From: Ruegeria pomeroyi
Lineage (GTDB): Bacteria > Pseudomonadota > Alphaproteobacteria > Rhodobacterales > Rhodobacteraceae
NCBI RefSeq assembly: GCF_021405525.1
Contig: NZ_JAGQAG010000001.1
Span: 930,001-994,000, forward strand
Length of the DNA: 64,000 nucleotides
Direction of reading: 5' to 3'
Made by a program: the position numbers and the translations under genes. Below are positions 9,011 to 16,250 of this stretch, one piece after another. The notes beneath the pieces were generated by a model. It ran no database searches and was not told where the DNA came from. It was given only the letters and a program-made list of their open reading frames with translations. The stretch's first letter is position 1; each line of letters starts with the position of its first letter.

Positions 9011-10485
9011 GCGAATTCCCCCTGTACGAACCAGCCCGGGTTCTGCGGTGTATGGAACAGCCATAGCCGCCGCCCCTGTCGGGTCTCGACATGCCAGTAA
9101 TCGCGGACCCCGCTGCGCCAGTTCTCGTCGGGCAGCCACCATTCGGGGGCGATCCGTTCCGGCCCGGTGGCGCGCGCCGTGCTCAGCGACATGCGCCGCC
9201 AGCGGAACCGCTCGGGCGGGCGCGGGCCGGTGGCGGCGAGGGGTTCGGGCGGGAACAGCAGGATCGGGCGCGGGCGGGGCGATGCCCAGCTCCCCTCTGG
9301 TTCCGACCAGGCCGCGGCGGCGATGGTAAAGCCGCGTTCGGGGATATGGCTGTCGACGGGCAGAAACCGCTGGATGTTCTCCAGCCCGATCCGGGTGCCG
9401 ATCCGGCTGATCAGGTCGTCCAGCCGGTCGGCCCGGCCCGAGGAGACATGGCTGAGCTGGCGCACCGGCAGCGGCTCGACCCGGGTTGCCTCCAGCCGCA
9501 TCTGGTCGATGCCATAGCCCGCGTCGACCTCGCGCACGCCACGTTCGAACAGCGGCAGGATACGGGCGGCATCGCGCAGCGGGCGGGCCAGGCGGAGTTC
9601 GACCGTCTGCGCCTCCTGATCGACCCGGCGCAGGGTCAGGCACAGGCTGCGCGCGCCCGCCTCCTGCGTCTTGAGCCGGGCGCAGAGCTGGTCGAGCAGG
9701 CGTCCGGTGCCCGCCATCACGTCATCGAACAGGCCGATCGGGTCGGGCAGGGTCAGGCGAACCCCGTAATGGGGCGGTTCGGCCAGGGGCGAGATCTGTT
9801 CGGGCTGGCGCCCCATCGCCTGATCCAGCCGCAGCAGCAGCTCGGGGCCGAACCGGCGGGTCAGCGGCGCGCGGGCGGTGCGCTCGAGCTCGCCGATCTT
9901 GCGCAGGCCCAGGCGGGTCAGGCCGGTGACGGTGTCCTCGCCCAGGCGCAGGGCGGCGACGGGCAGATGGTCCAGCGCCGCCAGCGGCTGGCCGGGGTCG
10001 GCGCAGCCCTCGCCGTGATGGGCCAGCGCCCAGGCCGCGCCACGCGTGTCGGCCAGCCCGATTCGGGCGGCCAGCCCCGCGCGCGCAAGGCGCTGGCGCA
10101 TGTCGGAAAGCAGCATTGCCTCGCCCCCGAACAGATGCGCCGCCCCGGTGATGTCCAGCACCAGCCCGTCGCGCCCCTCAAGCCCGACCCAGGGGCAATA
10201 GCGCGTGGCCCAGCGGCGCAGCATCCGCAGGAAGCGCGCATCGCCCGCCGGATCCGCGGGCCGGGTTTGCAGATCGGGGCAAAAGGCGCGGGCATCCGCA
10301 TAGGCCATGCCGCGATGCAGCCCGGCCCGCTCCGCCCCGGTATCGAGGCAATAGAGCCGGTCCGCATTGGCCTGTTTCAATGTCAGGGCAAAGGGGCCGT
10401 CAACCGGGCGCGCCCGCAGGGCCCGGTCGCTGGCCAACCGGGGAAACCAGATCGAGACGACGCGACGCCCTATTCCATCGAACAT
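9007..10485 (-). CDS. imuB: Y-family polymerase-like protein ImuB
   Basis: This 492-residue DinB/UmuC-like protein is expected to be a catalytically inactive adaptor that links DnaE2 to the beta clamp. The N-terminus reads VVSIWFPRLASDRAL, so the first catalytic aspartate motif of active Y polymerases is missing, as in known ImuB. Helix-hairpin-helix-like and little-finger-like segments follow, and the C-terminus ends in WFVQGEFA. The ATG at 10485 lies inside the 3' end of imuA (86-bp overlap), and the stop overlaps dnaE2 by 4 bp. A perfect LexA half-site pair lies 15-29 nt upstream of this ATG. Confidence 0.92.
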   Translation of the reverse strand: MFDGIGRRVVSIWFPRLASDRALRARPVDGPFALTLKQANADRLYCLDTGAERAGLHRGMAYADARAFCPDLQTRPADPAGDARFLRMLRRWATRYCPWVGLEGRDGLVLDITGAAHLFGGEAMLLSDMRQRLARAGLAARIGLADTRGAAWALAHHGEGCADPGQPLAALDHLPVAALRLGEDTVTGLTRLGLRKIGELERTARAPLTRRFGPELLLRLDQAMGRQPEQISPLAEPPHYGVRLTLPDPIGLFDDVMAGTGRLLDQLCARLKTQEAGARSLCLTLRRVDQEAQTVELRLARPLRDAARILPLFERGVREVDAGYGIDQMRLEATRVEPLPVRQLSHVSSGRADRLDDLISRIGTRIGLENIQRFLPVDSHIPERGFTIAAAAWSEPEGSWASPRPRPILLFPPEPLAATGPRPPERFRWRRMSLSTARATGPERIAPEWWLPDENWRSGVRDYWHVETRQGRRLWLFHTPQNPGWFVQGEFA

Positions 10486-10975
10486 GCCAGGCCCCCAATG
10501 TTCCTGATTTGTTCTTGATAATTTCCCACCGCATCAGAGTCGAGTCCGATGGGTCGAAAACCGGGGCGCAATGCCAGCGGGTTTCGGCCGCGTTGCTGCC
10601 CATGCCCTCGGGGATCAGGCACAATCCGGTTGTCTTGCCATCCTTGGCCGCCAGTTGCAGGCGCCGCCCGGCGGTCAGGCTCAGCGGCGCCGTCAGCTCG
10701 ATCACCACAAGGGGCAGGGCGCCGTCGCGCAGGCTTTCCTCGGCCACGGCCAGGGTATCGGTCTGGTCCCTGGTCTGGGCCAGCAGCAGCCGCGCGGGGT
10801 CGAAATAATCGGCCAGCCCCAGCGGGTTGATCAGCTCGGGCCGCCAGCTCTCGCGCAGCCACAGAAGGCCGCTCACCTGGGCGGCGGTGACGGCGGCCAT
10901 GGCCACGGCCAGGGGGCCGCAGGCTTCGTGCACCCGACCGGGGCGCAGGGGAAAGGAGGCGTTCAGGGACGGCAT
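10400..10975 (-). CDS. imuA: ImuA-like protein, SOS mutagenesis cassette
   Basis: This 191-residue protein sits first in the imuA-imuB-dnaE2 order. Segments such as GLLWLRESWRPELINPLGLADYFDP, split as GLLWLRESW and LINPLG, and ALPLVVIELTAPLSLTAGRRLQLAA, split as ALPLVVIEL and GRRLQLAA, resemble the RecA-like core of ImuA. No Walker A P-loop can be seen, as is common in this group. In well-studied cassettes ImuA assists ImuB and DnaE2 in damage-induced mutagenesis. The last 29 codons overlap imuB. I see no LexA box upstream of its own start; the only perfect one is inside its 3' end. Confidence 0.8.
   Translation of the reverse strand: MPSLNASFPLRPGRVHEACGPLAVAMAAVTAAQVSGLLWLRESWRPELINPLGLADYFDPARLLLAQTRDQTDTLAVAEESLRDGALPLVVIELTAPLSLTAGRRLQLAAKDGKTTGLCLIPEGMGSNAAETRWHCAPVFDPSDSTLMRWEIIKNKSGTLGAWHVRWNRASRRLDLVSPVGQRPGPAGAPG
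10500..10514 (-). promoter_or_regulatory. Predicted LexA (SOS) box ahead of imuB
   Basis: The plus strand reads GTTC CTGATTT GTTC, a perfect match to the alphaproteobacterial LexA box GTTC-N7-GTTC. It lies within imuA codons and ends 15 nt before the imuB ATG on the minus strand. Repression of imuB-dnaE2 from here is inferred from the consensus and the known SOS control of this cassette; it has not been shown for this site. Confidence 0.7.
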
Positions 10976-11045
10976 GGATCAAAAATAACCACAGGCGGTG
11001 CCGGGTTCAAATAGTCTCGGTCCGGCGCCGGGGCCGAAAATGGCA

Positions 11046-11072
11046 AAACCGGCGCGCGGTACGCGCCGGTTT
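11046..11072 (-). terminator. Terminator of the aminotransferase gene tpa
   Basis: A perfect hairpin with 11-nt arms AAACCGGCGCG and CGCGCCGGTTT has a 5-nt loop. Read on the minus strand it is followed by TTTTGCCATTTTC. It lies about 50 nt after the tpa stop and about 70 nt before the imuA start, so it separates the two minus-strand units. Confidence 0.75.
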
Positions 11073-11120
11073 CACGGGCAGACGACCCAACGGGAGAGGT
11101 GCCGGTCGCGGCCCCCGGTC

Positions 11121-12518
11121 CTAGCCGAAGACGCGGGTCAGCGCCTGATCGACCGCATCGGTGATGGCGTCGATATCCTCGGCGGTGGCGATCAGCGCCG
11201 GCGAGAAGCACAGCGTGTTGTTGCGACCCGGGATCGAGCGGTTGGTCACCCCGATGATCACGCCCTGCGCCATGCAGTCGGCAACCACGGCCTGTGCCTG
11301 TTTCTCGGTCACCGGTTCCTTGGTCTCGCGATTGGCCACCAGCTCGGCGCCCAGGAACAGGCCCTTGCCGCGCACATCGCCGATCACGGCGTGCTTTTCC
11401 ATCAGCGCGTGCAGGTTGCCCAGCATCCGCTCGCCCATGGCGGTGCAATTGCCCAGCAGGTCCTCATCCTCGATGATGCGCATGTTTTCCAGCGCTGCGG
11501 CGGGGCCGGCGGTGCAGCCGCCAAAGGTCGAGATATCGCGGAAATAGTTCAGCGGATCGTCGCTGTTATCCTTGAACATCTCGAACACTTCTTCGGTGGT
11601 CACCATGCAGGCGATGGCCGCATAGCCCGAGGCGACGCCCTTGGCCATGGTCACGAAGTCGGGCTTGATGCCGTATTGCTGATAGCCGAACCAGGTGCCG
11701 GTGCGGCCGATGCCACAGACGACCTCGTCGATATGCAAGAGCACGTCGTATTGCTTGCAGATCTCCTGCACCCGCTCCCAATAGCCTTCGGGCGGGGTGA
11801 TGACGCCGCCACCGGCGGTCACCGGCTCAAGGCACAGCGCGCCTACGGTCTCGGGGCCCTCGCGCAGGATCACCTCTTCGATCAGGTCGGCAGCGGCGCG
11901 ACCGAACTCGGCGCCCGACAGATGACCCAGCCCCAGCTCTTCCTTGCGGTATTCCATGCAATGGGGAACCTTGACGAAATCCGGCGCAAAGGGGCCGTAT
12001 TGCGCGTTGCGCTCGTCCTGGCCACCCGCCGACATCGCCGCCAGCGTCGAGCCGTGATAGTCGCGGTCGCGGTAGAGGATCTTGGTCTTCTTGCCGCCGT
12101 ATTTCTTGTGCGCGATCTGGCGCACCATCTTGAACGCCTTCTCGTTCGCCTCGGAGCCCGAGTTGGTGTAATAGACCCGGCTCATCCCCGGCATCTTGGA
12201 AATCAGCTTCTCCGCATACAGCGCGCCGGGAATCGAGCCCGCCGAGTTCGCAAAGTAGCAAAGTTTCATCAACTGGTCATAAACCGCCTTGCAGATGGAC
12301 TCACGTCCATAGCCCACGTTGACGGTCCAGACGCCGCCCGAGACGGCGTCGAGATGCTCTTTGCCCTTCTGATCCCAGACCCGCATGCCCTTGCCTTCGA
12401 CGATGATGCGGGGGTCGTTGGTCTCAAAGGGTTTGTGCTGGATCAGATGGTGCCAGATATGGGCGCGGTCGGCTTCGACCACCCGACTCAGATCGTTTTC
12501 GTTGAACGTGCCGTCCAT
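11121..12518 (-). CDS. tpa: Taurine--pyruvate aminotransferase
   Basis: This 465-residue class III PLP aminotransferase would convert taurine and pyruvate to sulfoacetaldehyde and alanine in the cytoplasm. It has the N-terminal LDAVSGGVWTVNVGYGR segment, the substrate region YTNSGSEANEKAFKM, the DEVVCGIGRTG loop and the PLP lysine in VTMAKGVASGY near residue 290. The start is the ATG at 12518, preceded by AGGAGAG; 40 more in-frame codons upstream have no family match. Divergent orientation from tauABC supports taurine rather than a generic omega-amino donor. The next enzyme, sulfoacetaldehyde acetyltransferase (Xsc), is not in the window. Confidence 0.88.
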   Translation of the reverse strand: MDGTFNENDLSRVVEADRAHIWHHLIQHKPFETNDPRIIVEGKGMRVWDQKGKEHLDAVSGGVWTVNVGYGRESICKAVYDQLMKLCYFANSAGSIPGALYAEKLISKMPGMSRVYYTNSGSEANEKAFKMVRQIAHKKYGGKKTKILYRDRDYHGSTLAAMSAGGQDERNAQYGPFAPDFVKVPHCMEYRKEELGLGHLSGAEFGRAAADLIEEVILREGPETVGALCLEPVTAGGGVITPPEGYWERVQEICKQYDVLLHIDEVVCGIGRTGTWFGYQQYGIKPDFVTMAKGVASGYAAIACMVTTEEVFEMFKDNSDDPLNYFRDISTFGGCTAGPAAALENMRIIEDEDLLGNCTAMGERMLGNLHALMEKHAVIGDVRGKGLFLGAELVANRETKEPVTEKQAQAVVADCMAQGVIIGVTNRSIPGRNNTLCFSPALIATAEDIDAITDAVDQALTRVFG

Positions 12519-12912
12519 GAGGGGCCCTCTCCTGATGACTGTTTGATCGACTCCGATGTCCCAGAAAAACCGAGACGCGTGATAGAGTCCAGAGACGTCA
12601 AATCCTGGGCATTCGATAGGGCCAGAAAAATACCTCACATATAGCCAATATGGCTGCCCTTACGGCAGCTTGCCGCGCTGCTTCCCCGGATAGCGGGCTG
12701 AAAAATATAGGTATTTCCAGATTTGAGGTTTTGAAATCCGCACGTTGGTCTGTCCAAGACTTGGCCCAATGGCAGAAAAATTCGTTGATCGAAAGGGGGA
12801 TTTCCTTTCGGAGTAGGGAGGGGCGCTCGGTCGAGGGCCCGCGAAACAGCAGAAACGGCTGAACCGTTCGCGAAATTCCTCCGCCATTCCGGCGGAACAC
12901 AGGGAGAATTAG
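12519..12912. promoter_or_regulatory. Divergent tpa/tauA promoter region with TTGG/CCAA repeats
   Basis: This 394-bp gene-free region has noticeably lower GC around 12640-12800. Two adjacent related decamers, CTGTCCAAGA and CTTGGCCCAA, lie at 12750-12769 inside a run of TTGG and CCAA words. They are candidates for the MocR-type regulator TauR, known to control taurine genes in Rhodobacter. No tauR gene is in the window. Small hairpins lie at 12854-12868 and 12880-12896, just before the tauA ribosome-binding site AGGGAGA. I see no convincing gene here. Confidence 0.5.
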
Positions 12913-13923
12913 ATGATGACTGCAAAAACGAAGCTTTTGGGTGCTGTGGCCGGTCTGGCGCTGGCGGTTGGCGCCATGCCTGCGGCGGTGGCTGCCGAGG
13001 GCGAGATCACCGTGGCCTACTTCCTCGAATGGCCGATGCCGTTCGAATACGCCAAGCAGAAGGGAACCTATGACGAGGCGCTGGGCGTCAAGGTCAACTG
13101 GGTCAGCTTCGAAAGCGGCGTGAAGATGTCGGCGGCGATGGCGTCGGGCGATGTGCACCTGTCGGTCAGCCAGGGCGTTCCGCCCTTCGTGGTTGCCACC
13201 TCGGCCGGGCAGGACCTGCAAATCCTCGATGTGGCTGTGTCCTATGCCGACAACGACAACTGCGTCGTGCGCTCGGAGCTGGAGATCGACAAGAACAATG
13301 CCGGTGAACTGGCGGGCAAGAAGGTTGCCGTGCCGCTGGGCACCGCCGCGCACTATGGTTTCCTCAAGCAGATGAACCATTTCGGCGTAGATGTCGCCAG
13401 CATGGATGTCGTCGACATGGATCCGCCCGATGGTGCGGCAGCCATTGCCCAGGGCGCGGTCGACATGTTCTGCGGTTGGGGCGGCTCGCTGCGCCGTGCG
13501 CTTGAGCATGGCAATGTGCTGCTGACCGGTGACGAAAAGACCGAACTGGGTATCCTGGTGTTTGACGTGACATCGGGCCCGGCGGGCTGGGTCGCGGAGA
13601 ACAGCGAACTGGTTGCCAAGTTCCTAAAGGTGACGGCGGATGCAAACGCCATGTGGGCGGACGAGGCCAACCATGCCGAGATGCTGCCGCTGATCGCCAA
13701 GGATGCCGGCATGGATGAAGAGGCGACCGCCTCGACCATCGCCACCTTCAAGTTCCCGACCATCGAGGAGCAGATGAGCGGTGCCTGGCTGGGCGGCAAT
13801 GCGCAGACCTTCATGAAGGGGGTGGCGGATGTGTTCGTCGAGGCGGGCAGCATCGACAGCGCGCTGGACACCTACGAGAACGCCGTGAACACCGGGCCGC
13901 TGGCCGCGGCAGGCGGCATGTAA
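12913..13923 (+). CDS. tauA: Taurine ABC transporter periplasmic binding protein
   Basis: This 336-residue secreted solute-binding protein has a signal peptide of about 27 residues with a Lys/Thr N-terminus, an Ala/Leu/Val core and an AVAAEG cleavage region. The mature part begins with EITVAYFLEWPMPFEY, typical of the SsuA/TauA family. Later segments include GTAAHYGFL and WGGSLRRALEHG. It should capture taurine in the periplasm and deliver it to TauBC. AGGGAGAATTAG precedes two consecutive ATG codons at 12913 and 12916. A 9-bp hairpin follows the gene, which probably lets it be expressed above tauBC. Confidence 0.9.
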   Translation: MMTAKTKLLGAVAGLALAVGAMPAAVAAEGEITVAYFLEWPMPFEYAKQKGTYDEALGVKVNWVSFESGVKMSAAMASGDVHLSVSQGVPPFVVATSAGQDLQILDVAVSYADNDNCVVRSELEIDKNNAGELAGKKVAVPLGTAAHYGFLKQMNHFGVDVASMDVVDMDPPDGAAAIAQGAVDMFCGWGGSLRRALEHGNVLLTGDEKTELGILVFDVTSGPAGWVAENSELVAKFLKVTADANAMWADEANHAEMLPLIAKDAGMDEEATASTIATFKFPTIEEQMSGAWLGGNAQTFMKGVADVFVEAGSIDSALDTYENAVNTGPLAAAGGM

Positions 13924-13938
13924 GCCGACCGGACGACG

Positions 13939-13960
13939 GGCGGCGGGCTGTCCCGCCGCC
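13939..13960 (+). terminator. Intercistronic hairpin between tauA and tauB
   Basis: A perfect 9-bp stem GGCGGCGGG/CCCGCCGCC with loop CTGT is followed by TGCATTTT. Its place after a binding-protein gene suggests partial termination or 3' end protection of tauA mRNA rather than a complete stop, because tauB has no obvious promoter of its own. Confidence 0.6.
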
Positions 13961-14031
13961 TGCATTTTGCATGTTGCCCGGAACCGGCGACACCATACCC
14001 CTGCAAATATCTCCAACAGGAAAGGCGGGCC

Positions 14032-14838
14032 ATGTCGGGACTGTCTATCGAAAACATATCCATGCGCTTTGACCTGCCGAACGGCAGCTCGGTGCAGGCG
14101 CTGAAAAACGTGACGCTGCATATCAAGGAAGGCGAGTTGATGAGTGTGCTCGGCCCTTCGGGCTGCGGCAAGACAACATTGTTGAATATTGTCGCCGGGT
14201 TTCTGGCGCCGACCGAGGGTCACATCGCCATGAACGGGCACAAGGTCCACGGACCTGACGCGGAACGCGGCATGGTGTTCCAGCAGGGCGCCTTGTTCGA
14301 ATGGATGAACGTGCGCGACAATGTCAGCTTTGGCCCGCGCATGAAGGGGCAGCGCGAGGCGGAGTATGGCAGCCATGTCGACCATCTGCTCGACGTGACC
14401 GGCCTTGGCGATTTCAAGGACAAGGCGATTTATGAGCTGAGCGGCGGCATGCAGCAGCGCGTCGCGCTGGCCCGTTGTCTGGCCAACGATCCCGACGTGA
14501 TCCTGATGGACGAGCCGCTGGGCGCGCTGGACGCGCTGACCCGCGAAAAGATGCAGGGCCTGGTTCTGAAGCTCTGGAAAGAGACCGGCAAGACCATCAT
14601 CCTGATCACCCACTCGGTCGAAGAGGCCCTTTTGCTGGGTGAACGGCTGCTGGTCATGGCGCCGCGCCCTGGACGCATCCACAAGGAATACCGCCTGCCC
14701 TATGCCGATATGGGGGTGAATGCGGATCTGCGCGAGGTCAAGAAATCCGAAGGCTATTCCCAGACGCGCGAGGAAATCCTCTCGATGATCTGGGACATGG
14801 AGGAAGAAATCATGGGACGCACGGAGGCAGCACAATGA
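14032..14838 (+). CDS. tauB: Taurine ABC transporter ATP-binding protein
   Basis: This 268-residue ATPase powers taurine import. Walker A GPSGCGKTT lies near residues 42-50, the Q-loop is VFQQGALFEW, the signature is LSGGMQQRVALAR near 135 and the Walker B is VILMDEPLGALD near 156. The switch histidine is in LITHSVEEAL. The family is the nitrate/sulfonate/taurine (SsuB/TauB) ATPases. It starts after AGGAAAGGCGGGCC, and its stop overlaps the tauC start by ATGA. Confidence 0.92.
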   Translation: MSGLSIENISMRFDLPNGSSVQALKNVTLHIKEGELMSVLGPSGCGKTTLLNIVAGFLAPTEGHIAMNGHKVHGPDAERGMVFQQGALFEWMNVRDNVSFGPRMKGQREAEYGSHVDHLLDVTGLGDFKDKAIYELSGGMQQRVALARCLANDPDVILMDEPLGALDALTREKMQGLVLKLWKETGKTIILITHSVEEALLLGERLLVMAPRPGRIHKEYRLPYADMGVNADLREVKKSEGYSQTREEILSMIWDMEEEIMGRTEAAQ

Positions 14839-16109
14839 TCGGCCTGATTATCCTTGCGGTCTATGTGGCGATCTTTGTCGGGTCGTTCCTGGCCGTGCGC
14901 TTTTTCGTGCGCAAGACCACCAATGACTTTACCTCGCTCAAGACCGTGACTTTCGGTGACGAGAGCGCGGTCACCTCGAACCGGATCGCCTCGGTGGTGT
15001 CGGTTCTCACCATCTTTCTGATCTGGGGATCGTTCACCGGGTCGAAATACGTGCCCTCGTTCCTGCACGCGCCGGCGCCTTTTGTCGGTGACACCTCGTT
15101 TGTCTACACGCTCGAGGATGCCAATGGCGCCCGCGACGACGCCACCGTCCATGTCAAGGTCTACCCCTTTGGTGAAAAGACCGAGAATTTCGACGTGGAT
15201 CCGGGGCCGGGCTTTGCCAAGGACGATGCGGTGTCGATGACCGCATCGCGCTCGACCACCATCATCTTTGACAAGAACGACGAGGCCAAGCGCAAGGAAG
15301 GCGCCAGGATCGTGGCCATCGACGGCACCGCCATATCCGAAGGTCAGTCGATCAAGACCGGGTCAGGGCAGTTTTCGCTGACCGACAAGGGGGCGATCAG
15401 TTTCCGGCCACCATCGGGATTGCAGATGGAGCCGATCTGGCTTCCGCCGCCCGAAGCCGTGGTCAGCCGTCTGGGCGAGATCGCCAAGTCCGGCTATCGC
15501 GACAGCACCTTGTGGGAACATCTGGGCTTCTCCCTGTTCCGCGTAATCGCTGGTTTCTTCTTTGGCGCGCTGGTGGGTATTCCGCTGGGCTATGCCATGG
15601 GGTTGAGCGACTGGTTCCGCGGCTGGTTCGACCCGATCGTCGAATTCATGCGCCCGGTGCCGCCGCTGGCCCTGATCCCGCTGGTCATCATCTGGGCGGG
15701 GATCGGCGAGACGGGCAAGATCATCCTGCTGTTCCTCGCGGCCTTGTGGATCATGGCCATCGCCGCCCGCTCGGGTGTCTCGGGTGTCAGGATCTCGAAG
15801 GTGCACGCCGCCTATTCGCTGGGCGCCAGCAAGGCGCAGATCATGCGCTACGTGATCGTTCCAAACTCGCTGCCCGAGATCTTTACCGGTGCGCGGGTGG
15901 CGATGGGGGTCTGCTGGGGCACCGTGGTTGCCGCCGAACTGGTGGCGGCGGAAAAGGGCGCCGGTATGATGATCATGGTCGCGTCCAAGTTCCAGCTGAC
16001 CGATATCGTGATCATGGGGATCATCCTGATCGGCGTGATCGGCTTTGGCATCGACATCCTGATGCGCTGGGCCGAACGGGTGCTGGTACCCTGGAAGAGC
16101 AAGGGCTGA
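14835..16109 (+). CDS. tauC: Taurine ABC transporter permease with an extra periplasmic domain
   Basis: This is a 424-residue inner-membrane permease; typical TauC/SsuC proteins are about 250-290 residues. The C-terminal half is canonical, from WLPPPEAVVSRLGEIAKSG onward. It includes RVIAGFFFGALVGIPLGYAM and the EAA loop AAYSLGASKAQIMRYVIVPN that docks on TauB. The N-terminus is unusual: membrane helices at about residues 3-25 and 50-66, then some 120 mostly polar residues (about 70-190) with beta-rich text such as FVYTLEDANGARDDATVHVK, before the normal permease core. The topology suggests a periplasmic insertion that may contact TauA. The overlap with tauB confirms its subunit role. Confidence 0.88.
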   Translation: MIGLIILAVYVAIFVGSFLAVRFFVRKTTNDFTSLKTVTFGDESAVTSNRIASVVSVLTIFLIWGSFTGSKYVPSFLHAPAPFVGDTSFVYTLEDANGARDDATVHVKVYPFGEKTENFDVDPGPGFAKDDAVSMTASRSTTIIFDKNDEAKRKEGARIVAIDGTAISEGQSIKTGSGQFSLTDKGAISFRPPSGLQMEPIWLPPPEAVVSRLGEIAKSGYRDSTLWEHLGFSLFRVIAGFFFGALVGIPLGYAMGLSDWFRGWFDPIVEFMRPVPPLALIPLVIIWAGIGETGKIILLFLAALWIMAIAARSGVSGVRISKVHAAYSLGASKAQIMRYVIVPNSLPEIFTGARVAMGVCWGTVVAAELVAAEKGAGMMIMVASKFQLTDIVIMGIILIGVIGFGIDILMRWAERVLVPWKSKG

Positions 16110-16125
16110 TCCACCTTCGGCAAGA

Positions 16126-16158
16126 AAAAATCGGGGCCCTGCGGGGCCCCGGTTTTAT
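16126..16158 (+). terminator. Rho-independent terminator of tauABC
   Basis: An 8-bp GC stem CGGGGCCC/GGGCCCCG with a 4-nt loop is flanked by AAAAAAT upstream and GTTTTATTGTT downstream. It begins 16-20 nt after the tauC stop and closes the taurine operon. Confidence 0.85.
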
Positions 16159-16250
16159 TGTTGCGGCAGGCACGTGTTATTACGATCTTTCCTTGCCGGG
16201 CGTGTTTGTGCCACATCTGCGCGCAAGGCATCACTCAGGGAGGACAGGAC

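Noticed and set aside
11004-11020. Possible LexA box upstream of imuA (GTTC at 11005)
   Set aside because: The second half at the right spacing is CTCG, matching GTTC at only one position, so there is no real box here.
12650-12862. 70-codon frame on the plus strand in the tpa/tauA gap
   Set aside because: No ribosome-binding site, no plausible family, atypical codon use, and it covers the expected promoter region.
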